Source: Blakeslea trispora (taxonomy: Eukaryota > Mucoromycota > Mucoromycetes > Mucorales > Choanephoraceae). Taken from it: a DNA stretch of 64,000 nt. This document shows, piece by piece, positions 46,800 to 58,378 of the stretch. Position 1 is the stretch's first letter. Each line of letters starts with the position of its first letter. Under the pieces are notes generated by a model. That model had not been told where the DNA came from and did not search any database. It saw only the letters and a program-made list of their open reading frames with translations. Position numbers and translations under genes: made by a program. The DNA lies in contig JAIWNE010000005.1 in the NCBI GenBank assembly GCA_025331445.1, forward strand, positions 434,001-498,000, read 5' to 3'.

Positions 46800-47948
46800 A
46801 TTAAAGTTCCGAATGGCGATAGTTGGAATAATGCAGCTCTTTTCTCTCTTTTCTCCATCCCCACTGTAGTTCATAGTCGCTCATAAAGCCACACCAATTT
46901 AGGTTTATAGGAGAATCATTCAGTTACAAAAAGATACGTGGGCTTGATGTAAAGTGTTTATCATCCTTATTGTTATGAAATGCCATCCAAGTCTAGGTAC
47001 CAAGAGATGGGTGCTATATTGGTTGTGCAATTCTCGAGAAGGTTCGAGGGGGGAGGGTATGAACGAGCCATTATTCTTGTGGCCAGTAGATATATATTAC
47101 ATAATTCCCTTTCTTGAAAGTTTGATAAAACTAGTGAAATTCGTGTTTTTGGAAACAAGAAAAGTAATGCATTCCTTTAAGCGTTAAACACTAACATCCT
47201 TGCTTCATGCTTTCTCTAAATTGTTGAAATAATAATAATAATAAAAAGGAACCGCTTCTAGGCATGATGATGGGCTAAAAGGTGTTTATATATATGATGT
47301 TGCAGATTACGGGTTGATGAGTTCCAAGGATAAAGGTGAAATTGTCAAAATTAATGAGATTGCGGACAAATCCGATTATGCGAATAAGCTCAGCAATTGT
47401 ATTCTGACTCCTCATTGCCACTGACATTTCCTACTGTAACAACTTCAGTTTGTATACAAACAAGAGCAATGCGTGTTTTATCGACACTATTTCTTCACTC
47501 TGTTCTTTTCTCTCTCAGTTGCATCAGACTGTAACAAACACACTATCTTGTTTCACAGCAGATGCACTCTAAAAAAAAAAAAAAAGAAAGCTCGGCAAAA
47601 AAAAAAGGGCCGATTAACAGCCCCACAAGTCGAATAGACTCATTATACAGAGTTGTCTAATGCAACAACTGTATAGGATTCAAAATGCAAAATTGAAAGC
47701 AAAAATCCAAAAGTAAATGTGTGGTACCAAAATGGTGAATGTAACACCCCCAACTACTTTCCTCTTTACCACTGATTCTGTTCCGTATGTTCTTAAAAAT
47801 ATATAAAAAACAACAACAATATAGCATGAAAACATATTTTCCTGTCACTTTCTTTTTTTCAAAATCCAGGTAACCATCATTTTTCTAATTTGAGCAAATA
47901 TTTTAATCTTTCTTAGTACAACGATATTTTAAGACAATAAATTCAAGT
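46800..47948. other. Convergent intergenic region
   Basis: Between the 3' ends of the hydrolase and the Kre9-like gene. AT-rich, with A-runs at about 47571-47610. No gene or RNA is recognised. Confidence 0.5.
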
Positions 47949-48852
47949 TTAATTGTGTTTGACAGACTTCTTTGTAGACTTCTTGGCAGACTTCTTTACA
48001 GCCTTCTTAGTGGTCTTGTGTTTCTTGCCAGACTTTTCCTTCTTGCTTGTCTTTTCAACTTTCTTGGTGTCAGACTTGGGAAGGGAATGGCAACGAACAT
48101 GTTGAGGAGTTTTGTCAGCAGCAGGATAGCCAACACAGACAGCAGATGGTTTTTGTTGAGAAGCCTCCTTAGGGATCTTTTCAGTAGAGGTCTTTTTGGT
48201 GGACTTCTTTGTGGACTTCTTTGCGGGCTTCTTTGTAGATTTCTTGCTAGGCTTCTTTGTGGTCTTCTTGCTAGGCTTGGTGGTGGACTTCTTATCAGCC
48301 TCAACAGTAACATAACCTAGTAAAAGTCAGCAGGTTAGTTTTTTTTTTGATATTCTTAAGGTTTCAATAATTGATTTTACTTACCAGCAAAAGAAATATC
48401 ATTGTCATTAGGACCAGCTTCGATGACACTATAATGTACTTTTTCTTTTAGTTATGACTGAAATCATCCAAGTGGTATTTATCAATCTTACTATTGCTTG
48501 GGCTTCAAATTGCTAGGAACCTTCCAAACATAATGACCAAGGGAAGCAGATACATTTTCAGCAATAACGCCATCAATAGACAATTCCTTAGAAGGACCAG
48601 AAGCATATTGAATGCGAATTGTTTGAGTGCTAGATTCGTTGACAGACCTATGATTTTTGACATTTTTTTTTTTTTAGTCATTGTTTCTTATTATTATTCT
48701 TAAAATTCATTGTCAGCTTACCATTCAATCTTAACTTCAGATCCAGGCTTTAAGACATCGTTGGCTTTAGGGCTAGTGATAGTAACTGAACTGGCACCAA
48801 TCAGTTGAAGGATTGCTGAGAAAGATAAGAGTGCAAGGGTTGATTTGAGCAT
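47949..48852 (-). CDS. Secreted Kre9/KNH-domain-like protein with a lysine-rich tail
   Basis: Four exons, 48852-48722, 48647-48492, 48428-48385 and 48316-47949, give 232 residues. A signal peptide (MLKSTLALLSFSAILQLIGA) leads into a beta-sandwich domain resembling the Kre9/KNH Ser-Thr-rich family: VTITSPKANDVLKPGSEVKI, WSVNESSTQTIRIQYASG, LGHYVWKVPSNLKPKQYYV. The last 110 residues are a Lys/Ser/Thr repeat (KKSTKK, KKPSKK) interrupted by a Cys-containing spacer (AVCVGYPAADKTPQHVRCHS). No GPI tail is seen. The family acts at the cell surface in wall glucan assembly. The strongly basic tail could bind anionic wall polymers; that is inference. The plus-strand Leu/Arg-rich frame here is a shadow. 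Confidence 0.82.
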
Positions 48853-49365
48853 GTTTTTAAAGGAATGGGTGTAGCTATTTTAGGGAGTGGGATGGGGGGT
48901 AAGTTTCTTGCTGATAGAAGAAAAAAAATAAAGAAATCTGTTGATAAAAGTTAAAAGAAAAGAAAAAAGAAGTAATAAATTCAAGGTTTAAAACCGAAAT
49001 TTAAGCACAATAGTCAATTGAACAAAAAATATATTTCGTGATACATAAACACGATGAGAACAGTAAGATTTTAACCAAAAAAAGAGTAAACACATAGTAG
49101 ATCTTTAGTTGTTGTGTAACACTCTTTCTTGGTCCCAACTCATTTTAGCCCTTTAATTTGAATAGGACGATAAAGAAATCTATTTAACAAGTTGGGGCCA
49201 ATACAACGTATGATTTAAGCTGATTTCTTTGCTTCTTATGCAAGGATGATATTGAAACAATTTAAAAAAAAAACAAGTTAAATAAATAGACCATGCTGCT
49301 ATTGGCCATTTCCCCCCCCCTTCCTTTTCTTTGTCTTTTCTCTTTTCTTTGTTAAAGAGAGAGAA
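48853..49365. other. Divergent intergenic region
   Basis: Separates two genes for secreted proteins transcribed away from each other, so it may be a shared promoter region. AT-rich with a C-run at about 49312-49320. Nothing else is recognised. Confidence 0.5.
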
Positions 49366-50047
49366 ATGACTTATTTTCGAAAAGCTTTACCGTTAATTAT
49401 TATTTATTTTGTGGCGGTTGCCCAGGTTGGGTGTCGTTGCATCTGCGATTCTGTTGATACATTGTGCTTGTACAATTGTGGTAATACAAAGCGTATAAAT
49501 ATATAAAAGCTAAAACATGTGGTAAATGGACTAATTTTGATTTTCAAAAAAGTGAAAACAACTCATGACTGCATAATTGATTGCCAAGATGCTGTTTGCT
49601 ACTCTCAATGTATTCAGGTTCATTGGCCTGGTATCATGGATACAAACAGCAGTACCAATCATTTGACATCATCCCCAACTATATCAAAAGATGTACACAA
49701 ATCAATGGTAGATCAATCCATCACAATGGCTTCAGAAACTCGAAATTCTGCAACCACGCCAATGGCGCAATCTGAAATATCTGACTTGGTTTTTACAGGT
49801 ATATGTCTCTTATAAAAAAAAAAAGGACTTGGCCTATAGCACCCTAAATAATCGTGCTAACTATGTGTTTTTAGTTCATACTACAGTTATTAGACTAACT
49901 ACTGTCACTCCGATGGCAAACACGATGTCTACTATCAGTCCAGCTTTGCAGCCTTCTGTAATTTCTTTGAGTTCAAAAGCCACTAAAAACCCTGTTTTCT
50001 GTTTAATTTTTGCCGCTTGTACCTTTGCATTCCATATCCTTTTTTAG
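49366..50047 (+). CDS. Small Cys-rich, Ser/Thr-rich secreted protein, probable GPI anchor
   Basis: Three exons, 49366-49480, 49553-49798 and 49875-50047, give 177 residues. A signal peptide (RKALPLIIIYFVAVAQ) precedes a Cys-dense head with pairs of cysteines (CRCICD, LCLYNC, DCIIDC, CYSQC). A Ser/Thr-rich stalk follows (STNHLTSSPTISK, TRNSATTPMAQ), and the protein ends in a hydrophobic tail (KNPVFCLIFAACTFAFHILF) like a GPI signal. The layout resembles fungal surface proteins with an N-terminal cysteine module, but the Cys pattern does not let me name a family. Splicing of the first intron merges the two Cys clusters in frame, which supports the model. Confidence 0.7.
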
Positions 50048-50933
50048 ACATTTTAATTTATTGTAAAGTAGATTACATTAATTTCAATTCTTGTAGTCGA
50101 TATATACACCATCATCTGTTTCAATAAACTGTATTTTTCTCTTTTTTTTTTCTTTGTTAGAGAGTTACAGATGGACTTGAGTATTGAATGAATTCCTATT
50201 ATAGCTGTTGCTCTTGATTCTATTTCTTATGGTTGGAATAACAAATGAAGTGATATTTAGTCTAAACTTTGTCTTTCTCTCTCTCTTTTCTACCCTGCAA
50301 GAATAGAATTAATTATAATCTATGTGCTAATATCATTCTCAAACGTTTTAGCATAGAGGGTATATTGTTTAGACAATGTGCTATATCGCTATCATTCAAG
50401 ACCTTGAAGAAAGCACCAAAGCGACATTCATGTTGTATTCTTTTAGTTGGTATCTGTCTAGCTTAGTATTGGAGTAAAGCCGTCTATGAAACTACCAGCA
50501 TGCCAATAAATATCTCTTTTTCTTTTTGTGTTTGTAAGCATTCTAATCAATGGGTCCTTTGCTCGTTAGTCTATGAACGCTATCACTGGTGTGTTATGCT
50601 TGTAGTTTTATTCAAAATTGATAATGTCCTTTTCAATTTAAATTTGTTGATAAATCTCTTTTTCTTTTCTCTTACAGATTGATCTCTTTTTATTGAGTTT
50701 GGTAAACTTCTGTTTGGCTCGACAAGATGTTTTTGTAAAAATATAGCAAGAAGTGATCTGTTATGTGCTTAACGTATTGTAGTTGAGGAAAAAAAAACGC
50801 CTTTTCTTTATTGATAATAGTTATCAGCTTGTCTATTCATAAAGAAGCTCCAACTTTGAGAAAGAAAAAAAAGTTGATTAAACCAAATGATTCAAATGAA
50901 GAGAAATCAGACCGAAAGACAAAGAGCAATAAA
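50048..50933. other. Intergenic region
   Basis: AT-rich. Short plus-strand frames at 50269-50466 and 50500-50682 are hydrophobic and not recognised. No RNA gene is seen. Confidence 0.45.
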
Positions 50934-51494
50934 TTAGGTTTGCTTCATAACAAGACCTTTGAGAAGTTCAGTGACTTCACTGAGCTTACTTATGAGATCT
51001 CTTTGAAGATTCGTATCATTTGGGCTTTCTTGTTTACTGTCGGTTGGTATATCTTGTTTTTGCTCATGGATCAAGCCTTCTTTCTTGCTTTCTGGTTCTT
51101 GTTGCTTGTTCTTTGAGATGTCCTTTTGATAGATCTTTGATGGCTTTGAAGGAGTAACAGCTTGTGGATTGTGCTCCATAATAACATGATCGGCTAACTC
51201 TGCAATACCAGTCTCGGGACAGTGAAACCAACAAGAGGAGCATGCATAGTGTGAAATCTGTGCTTCTTCCAAATCATTTTTACCTACAAAGTGATAGTTT
51301 GGATCCAAAGGACGTTTATGACCCACATGTCGGCGAGGAAGTCGATAGCCATGAACACTTTCAACATGCTGAATAACCTGAGCTGGCTTACTTAATATAG
51401 ACTTGCAAATATAGCAGGCATAGTCAAGAGTAACAGCCTCTTTGAATTCTTTGGTGTATACCATATCAGTTTTTTTGGTGGAAAAAAAGTTCAT
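50934..51494 (-). CDS. Two-zinc-finger protein of unknown function
   Basis: Single exon of 186 residues. Two C2H2-like fingers are visible: YACYICKSILSKPAQVIQHV followed by ESVHGY (Cys pair about residues 27-30, His about 42 and 47), and YACSSCWFHCPETGIAELAD followed by HVIMEH. Between them is a basic linker (RLPRRHVGHKRPLDPNYHF). The C-terminal half is polar and low-complexity, ending in a short helical segment (LISKLSEVTELLKGLVM). It is likely nucleic-acid binding. No more specific family is recognised. Confidence 0.7.
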   Translation of the reverse strand: MNFFSTKKTDMVYTKEFKEAVTLDYACYICKSILSKPAQVIQHVESVHGYRLPRRHVGHKRPLDPNYHFVGKNDLEEAQISHYACSSCWFHCPETGIAELADHVIMEHNPQAVTPSKPSKIYQKDISKNKQQEPESKKEGLIHEQKQDIPTDSKQESPNDTNLQRDLISKLSEVTELLKGLVMKQT

Positions 51495-53817
51495 CGAACA
51501 GAAAAGAAGAGAGAAATAAAATAAATGTAATGATTAATCCTTTTTTTTTTCTTGCACTTTTCCTGCTAAATAAATGTCAATTTATCTTGTTTTTTTTGTT
51601 TTCACAATTACATAAAGGGATGTTGTTTCTTTTGTCTTTGTATGTTGATACTTATTTCATTGTATCTAATCTATTTCAGGAACAGGTGTTATTGCTCAGT
51701 TCAAATGTGACTTTATTTAATGATATTATTGCAACAATCAAGACAACTTATGCATGTAATAACAATCAAAATATGCATTGAACATAACGTTGTATTTACG
51801 TCCATCAGAAAAAGAAAAGGAACATAATCTCATCTCTCTTTTCTTTTTGCTGCTTTTTGATATCTATAAACAAGTTTCTTTGTTCGAGGTTGCTTTGATT
51901 CGCCACCATTTTAAACATAATAATATAAACTGATTATCGGTTGTTATATTACTACTTTAGTAGATAGCATGAGCTGATACTTTACTTTTTTATTACCATG
52001 TACTTTTGAGTTTTCAAACTTTAGCTCAAGTTTTGAAGCGTAGACTAGATTTGAGTACTTGAGAGAAGAAGCTGTAGATATGTTTGCTTATAATTAAAGA
52101 AACAATGTAAGATTAATCTACGTTTTCCTTAAAGCTCTGAAACTCATTTGAAGATGACGGCTTATTTGACTCACTATTCAGATTATGCAGCAGTGGTGAA
52201 ATTGCTAAAAATCAAGTTCAACTTTGGCACAATCCGGCTGGTGGCTATTGTCGGTTACAAAAAGAGTAATTCAAGGTCGAATGAAATTCTCGCAAGAATT
52301 ACATGAGAATATCGATACACTCATACACATACTTGCAGTTGTTATTCCAGAGCAGGAGCATCCTAAAGTTGATCAGAAGCATTATGGAATTCATCAGAGT
52401 TCAAAGGAGAAGCCAGATCATCAATATTGGAAACTTCAACGGGGATGTGAATTGAGGTGAGTTGATCCATAGATTCCGAAAGCCGTGTCAAAGGGTAGCT
52501 GAATGCATCATGCGTAAGCACGTCCAGATCCGGTTTTAAAGACATGTAATTTGTAAGCAAAGTGGTCCTACAGTCCGTAAAGAGATTGGCATCGTGTGAT
52601 CCCAGTTGGTGCTAAAGCTTATTGAACACCACCGGCTTGATTTGCCATTGGTATTTGTAAAAGGGGCGCCGAGATTCCTAATCGGCTGCGATGTTGTCAA
52701 TGCTCCCCTGATGTGAGTGGAAATCAGATGGATCCGATGTGTCAAGCAATGCTTCCAGAGATTGATTGTTATAGAATGAGACTATAGCATCCTATACCTA
52801 ATTAAATCTGATTTGTAACTCTGTAGTTATAAGTATACATAAAGTAACTCGGACATCCATGTATAGATAATTGTTGAATATCTAAGAGAACTATCTAAGA
52901 AAGGATGGATATACCAGAGAAAATTGTATTGACTAAAATATCAATCACAAAATGTAACAAAAAAAAAAAATAAGCCATATACGTAACAAAGTATACATTT
53001 CGAGTGAAATCAAAGCCAATTTAAATGTCTCAGAAGAAGTGGGAGAGATAATTTATGGAAATGTCACTCAACCAACATAGTAAATAGGAAATTATAGTAG
53101 ATCGATGTCGAAAAAAAGGGGAGGGGGTTCTTCACTCATATTGCTTCTCATGCACTTTTGTCTCCTACCGACTTGAGCGGTTCGCTTTCAACTGTGTAGC
53201 GTATATCATCATCCCACTCAAGGACAACATACTTGTCCTATATTTGATTTGGCTCTGCACTGTTTACATTTTTCTTTTTTGCTAACAAAGTAGAAGCAAC
53301 TGAGTTAGCCTTTAGGTAAAGTTTGACTATTCTCAGAAATTATTAGAAATCTTGTCAGTTTTGTTTAAATGGAGTTAATGCATGATTACAGCAGCACATA
53401 TGGTTTTGTTTGACTTAAAGAGGACAATTTACTAAATATATTTAGCAAGACCCGTTTGAACAGTTACTTTCTTCTTTTGCTTATATTGTTAACAAGTCGA
53501 TAGATGCTCATTCTTCTTTTGGTTTGGAAAATAAACAGATTTGCCAGTAGATTGTTATGTCTGATCAAGCTCCAAAAACGACAAAATATCAAAGCCAAAG
53601 AATCAGCTACAAAAAAAGATATTTCTCATTTACTCCAAGTTGATACCCTCATTTTAGACACGTTGATGATTTCAGGTTCAATACAACAAGCAAATGTTCT
53701 TGTATTTCACTGATTAGACAAACTAGGACTTCGCCATTGATCAATTTGTGTGTACCAGACAGAAATTGCAATAACAAAAGAGATCATATTCATATGTTTA
53801 TTTACAACTATTTACAT
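51495..53817. other. 2.3-kb region with repeat and gene remnants
   Basis: No intact gene. A minus-strand coding-like tract runs at about 52360-52745 in two frames (SYPLTRLSESMDQLTSIHIP, then NGKSSRWCSISFSTNWDHTM). A fragment matching the DIRS left terminus lies at 52269-52291. The remainder is AT-rich. Confidence 0.4.
52269..52291. repeat. Fragment matching the DIRS element terminus
   Basis: These 23 bp, beginning attcaaggtcgaatg, are identical to the first 23 bp of the DIRS element at 57283. The following sequence is similar but diverged. The fragment is probably the decayed end of a related DIRS element. Confidence 0.6.
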
Positions 53818-54842
53818 TTAGGAAGCCCTTTTAGTAGACGGGCCTACTGTTGGCTTGACAGAAACAACTAGGGCCTTGTCTTGCTTGATTCTCTTGTTCA
53901 ACTTTCCCATTTCTTCAACCATTGCAGTTTAAGATGAATAAACGAAATAAGCATTTTGATGGTATGTGGATACCTCTAATGCGCTTACCTTCATCTTCAT
54001 AAAGATGACTACAAGGTCGGGAATTAGCATCATGTCATCAGATGACTGTAGTAGCGGATGCTTCTTAAGTTCGACAAAAAGACAGCATTCGCTTACATCT
54101 GACTGGGAAGCAAAGAATGTGCATCTAAAGCCTAATTCAGTATAATGCTAATTTGGCTAGCCTAGATGAGAGGAGGAGGCCCAAACGATAGCAACGCGAT
54201 GACTACCTTTAGCTAAGACACCGAAAGACTCGAGCTTATATAAGCCTTAAATGGCTTGCTCATCAACCATTCTCTTGAGCTCGAGGCCCAATTTTGAGCG
54301 ATCTCTCAGAATTTGTGATGAGTGGGCGTTTGGAAATTTAACTTTAACAGCCAAAATACCAACACTGCTACCCTTGAAGTTGTGCTTCAAACAAAATTTA
54401 GGCTTCAACTGAGTTCTTTGCCGATAGACTGCTGTTGCTCGGTGAAATTCTTTCTGTCGACCAAATTACAAGTTATGTTGGAGTGCGAAATGCTAGAAGT
54501 AAGACGTTCTACCTTGAATGTGTAAACATTGGATCATTTAGGAAGATTGCTTGCATGATAGGGAGTAGGCGATGATTAACAAAAGAATCTTCTGTCTCGC
54601 TTTCTGTATAGTTTTTGTTGGCTAAGAAAACTTCTTGTAATCTCTACCAATATCGTAGCTTCTTTGCCTTTTCTTTTCTTGATTGTCTTGTGCATTTTGT
54701 TCAAAATGCCATCAGCATCTATGCAAAGCTGAACAAGCGGTAATTTTGCAGCATTTGCTCTAATGTGCTTAGAAGTCTTTCTATTTACTTCCAGCACAAA
54801 TAAGCCTCTTGCGCAGGAAGTATGACAACAACCTAGTATCAA
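53818..54842 (-). pseudogene. Decayed spliced gene, family unknown
   Basis: Reading the minus strand gives several protein-like blocks in changing frames: GLFVLEVNRKTSKHIRANAA, then SVGILAVKVKFPNAHSSQIL, then KLGLELKRMVDEQ with a stop, LYKLESFGVLAKGSHRVAIV, and SSDDMMLIPDLVVIFMKMK before a GT donor. It ends with MVEEMGKLNKRIKQDKALVV and a stop at 53818. At least two in-frame stops and frame changes are present. I recall similar valine/lysine-type blocks in lineage-specific hypothetical proteins of Mucorales, but cannot name the family. Confidence 0.4.
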
Positions 54843-55279
54843 ATAAAAAAAAAGGGAAGCTGTTTAAGTTTCTCTGTTCATTCTGCATACACAAGGCAAA
54901 AGGACTCACAGAAACTCGCTTTATTTGAGGATTTTGTTTTGTTCAACAAGGTTCACCATCTTCATGCACTTGGCTCCAAAGACTCGACCCACTAATTGAT
55001 AGAGAAAGAAAATGTTGAATTATCTGACAAAGAAGGTAGTCAAAAAAGTAAGCTACTTACTTGGTTAAGTTTAAGAGACTTTGGCCCATAATCACTACAA
55101 ATGATCAACTTCTTTTTGAAGCTGAATGTTGAGCTGCTTAATTTGATTTCATGAGCTACAGATTAGCAAAAGATTTAAAGGGTGGATCGTTGATTTATGG
55201 AATAAGTACAAACCATCTCTTCCTATGCTTGCTCAGCTTTTCCTTTCTCCTAATTACTTAGTTAATAAGAGTTTTTAAA
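54843..55279. other. AT-rich spacer between remnants
   Basis: No gene or repeat is recognised in these 437 bases. Confidence 0.4.
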
Positions 55280-56402
55280 TCATGAAGACTATTATGGGCG
55301 TACCGCTTGGTCGTGTCGTTTTTCACAATTATATTAGAAACCATATAGCTTACCTCCAATAATAGAAAGTCCAAAGTATAAACATTGCTTTAGTTTTCTG
55401 CTTCTCAGATATCTTTTTAGCTCTTAAATGGATGACTTACCACATCTGTAAGAAAAGAACATAAAAAAAAAAGCCTATTCACTTTGATCCACACAAATAC
55501 GTGACAACAATCATAATAAACTACATGCCTTTTTTTTCCAAACAGTTTCTTTTCTGCATGACATCTAGATAGCAAAAAAGTGCGATACCATTGATCCAAG
55601 CAAGTATTAGTAAACATCTCATAGTCTGTTGAACAGCTTTGTTACCTTTATATATATGATATTCATTTTTAAATCATAGTTAGAGAATAAGTTTTTTCTT
55701 TGTTTCCATAGATTAAATTGAACACATTACTGATCAATTATCTTCATTGGCTGATATTTTGATTGTTTGTTTGTTCTTTGTGTAAATCGGTCTAGGGCCT
55801 TGTTCTATGTCAATGAACACTCTGGTTCTTTATTTGATGATGCAATAGACCAAATCCTCATTTTATCGCAAAAAGAGAAGCAATCAATATTGATCAGTCA
55901 CAGTGATTACTGTTTATTGTTTTGCAGTAAAAGAGAGAATAGGGGCGATGCTTTATTATTAGCAAAAGTATGCAAGTTAATCATGTCACACAAACAGCAA
56001 GTCAACATGCGTTTGTCTCAATAGTTGGTCTGTTTATACAGCTCATGTTGCTGGCTTTGCTTATGATTCAGATGATTATAGAGAAAGGAATCCACCTTGA
56101 CATTACAGAAGTAGACAGTACTAAGACTTGTTTTGATACCCTTGTTAGTGAATCTCGTTGGCTCAATGTCCCTGAATGTGCTAGACTGATTCATGTACTT
56201 TTTGGTGTACTGAATTGTAGTGTATAGTGCTAATGAAGCCTATACATTTCTTCGATATAATGACACATTGTTTGAGATAGGTAATAAGGTTTTGCCTTTA
56301 TTAATTCAAGGTATGATGCAGAACCTAGGTGTCATCAAAATGAACCTTCATTGTTTCTACTGTTCAAAGGAGCAAATGTATTTTGTAGATTTGATTCATT
56401 AA
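55280..56402 (+). pseudogene. Decayed gene or repeat, second copy near 44560
   Basis: Three short frames follow each other on the plus strand: VNEHSGSLFDDAIDQILILS, then RENRGDALLLAKVCKLIMSH, then GLFIQLMLLALLMIQMIIEK and SANEAYTFLRYNDTLFEIGN, with frameshifts between them. The upstream part (55300-55850) aligns by eye with 44560-44960. It is best explained as a degenerate gene copy of an unknown, repeated family. Confidence 0.4.
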
Positions 56403-57282
56403 GACTTGAAGTAATTGGTGTAAATCGCTGAGGAAACAAAACAAGTTACACAGGTTGAACTTGACAAAGTAAGTTTTCCAAAAAAAAAAAGCTAATTTCG
56501 ATATTTGGTTGAAATCAGCAAGGAAAAATACGAGCGATTTCATAACTGAAGAATGGTGTAAACTAGCTTTGAGTAGGCAAGTAAATCATTGTGATGAGTG
56601 AGAAAAAGTAAAATGAGAGCTTGATAAGGTGAATGGTCAAAGCCTCTTTTTTTTTTAAATTGTAGAAAAAAAGCGCGTTTTCCCTTTTAAACAAAATCCA
56701 AAAATGTAGCGCGATTTACATGTGACAAAAGAAGACGTGTTCTTTTTTTTTTGCTATTTTTTTCATGCAAAAAAAAAAAAAAAATCGAGGGAAGACTCCG
56801 ATTTCACTCAGATGAATAAATATAAAACAGTAAAGCTTTCCCCCTCTTTTTTTTTTCTTTCTCTTTATCCGCCCTTGCAAGTGGGCTTGCCGCCAGGTGG
56901 TCAAGACTCTCAAGGTTCCAACAGCAAGTAGGTTTTCCGCTAGGTGATCAAGACTCTCAAGGTTCCAGCAGCAAGTAGGTTTTCTGTCTCTCGGTTGTCG
57001 CGTATAGTATCTGGCCTGACAGGTATTTGGATGATGGTTTTGCAATGTATACGTGCTTACGCGGGTCCAATTGGCCCCCGTACTTCTCTGGTGTCTCTCT
57101 GGTTCTGGTGTCTAGAGAAGGGTGTGGTTACTTCTCTCTCCTTGTAGGGTTGGCATGCCTTACGGGAGTCTCTTGAGCTAAGGGGCTTTCACCAATAAAG
57201 CATACTTTTTTTTTTGTAGACAAAACTTACTAACCTCTCTTTTTTTTAGATTGACTCCAAAGTGACCATAGTGACCAACAAC
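56403..57282. other. Left flank of the DIRS element
   Basis: Low-complexity A and T runs near 56480, 56650 and 56770, then a GC-richer patch (56870-57190) that contains the tandem duplication listed below. No gene is recognised. Confidence 0.45.
56891..56984. repeat. 47-bp tandem duplication
   Basis: Two 47-bp units, 56891-56937 and 56938-56984, differ at three positions (start cgccaggtgg against cgctaggtga, plus one internal change). Both contain tcaagactctcaaggttcca. Confidence 0.85.
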
Positions 57283-57449
57283 ATTCAAGGTCGAATGAAA
57301 TTCTCTCAGAATTGAGTGAGACCGTCGAAATTGACAAGAACGAATTACATTGCTTTATCATCTTTATTCATTTAAAATAGCGAAAATAAAAAGAAATTTT
57401 TTCTATTATATTTGTACCTTGATCATCTTTTTCGCTCAGGTCAATTACC
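57283..57449. repeat. DIRS left terminal inverted repeat
   Basis: The outer 71 bp are complementary to 61354-61423 in the internal region. The inner 70 bp (57358-57427) are the reverse complement of 61502-61571. Similarity continues weakly to gctcaggtcaatta. Confidence 0.9.
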
Positions 57450-57472
57450 GTCATTAAGATTTTTCAATAAAA

Positions 57473-58378
57473 ATGTCAGAAGTTACACCTGAGACTATCA
57501 GTGATATTCAACAGCAATTGTCGGTTACACAACAACTCTTGGAGAAGCTTGTACTACAAACAAACCAAAACAGACCCGCTGAAGATGCCAATATCAGTGC
57601 TACCCCTCTTTCTGATATGGAAGAGGTTGTCGACCGTACCCCTGTACACTCTATTGCAGTACGACAGCAGTTCGACTGGACGCCCCCTGAGGAATTGAGC
57701 GAGATTCTTGGATATAAGACCCCTGTTTTCACCGCTCCTCCTTTAGGAGACAATCAACGCAAGGAGCTTATCGAAGCGTACCCTCCAATGCGTCACATGG
57801 AGTACAAAGCTCCCAACACTGTTCCTGAGGCTTACAAGCAGATGAACAAAGGTCAACAGCATGAGGATGCCGTATTGAAGGATACTCAATACCTTCTTTC
57901 GGGTGTCCTCCGCCCTTTGGACATCTTAGGCTTTGAGATCTATACAGCTGATATTCCAGACAACGATGCTGAGCGTTTCTTATTGATGATTCGAGACGTC
58001 CGCTCGTTAGTGTTGAATGTTGCCTCTACAATCAACCATCATCGCAATAAGCTTGCACTCCGCGCAGTACACCCTTCCTTTTCATTGCCATCACCTGCTT
58101 CGAATACCACCTACACAATGTCTGCCAACGATTTTGCCGCTTCTATTGCTCAGCAAACTGCTGCAGGTAAGACATTGAGAGAAGCTAGGGGCCTTGGTAG
58201 AAACAAGGGCAAAACAAAGCGTAGATTCCAACAGAATGTCAGTGAATCTTCCTCTTCCTCTTCCTCTGCCTCGCCTGGGACCTCTCAGTCGTATTTTCGG
58301 CGGGATCACACTCCCAAACAGAACAACCCGTTTTCGAACAAGAAACCAGTTTCAAAGACCAACAGCAAGCATCAGTAA
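57473..58378 (+). CDS. DIRS gag-like protein
   Basis: Intact, 301 residues. A helical N-terminus (ISDIQQQLSVTQQLLEKLVL) and an acidic region come first. The central domain has YPPMRHMEYKAPNTVPEAYK and LKDTQYLLSGVLRPLDILGF, the type of gag-like first ORF found in DIRS elements. The C-terminal 70 residues are basic and Ser/Asn-rich (RGLGRNKGKTKRRFQQN), suited to nucleic-acid binding. No zinc knuckle is seen. The stop at 58376-58378 lies where the reverse transcriptase frame begins. Confidence 0.82.
   Translation: MSEVTPETISDIQQQLSVTQQLLEKLVLQTNQNRPAEDANISATPLSDMEEVVDRTPVHSIAVRQQFDWTPPEELSEILGYKTPVFTAPPLGDNQRKELIEAYPPMRHMEYKAPNTVPEAYKQMNKGQQHEDAVLKDTQYLLSGVLRPLDILGFEIYTADIPDNDAERFLLMIRDVRSLVLNVASTINHHRNKLALRAVHPSFSLPSPASNTTYTMSANDFAASIAQQTAAGKTLREARGLGRNKGKTKRRFQQNVSESSSSSSSASPGTSQSYFRRDHTPKQNNPFSNKKPVSKTNSKHQ

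Noticed and set aside
47955..48320. Leu/Arg-rich plus-strand frame resembling a membrane protein
   Set aside because: Antisense of the lysine-rich repeat in the Kre9-like gene.
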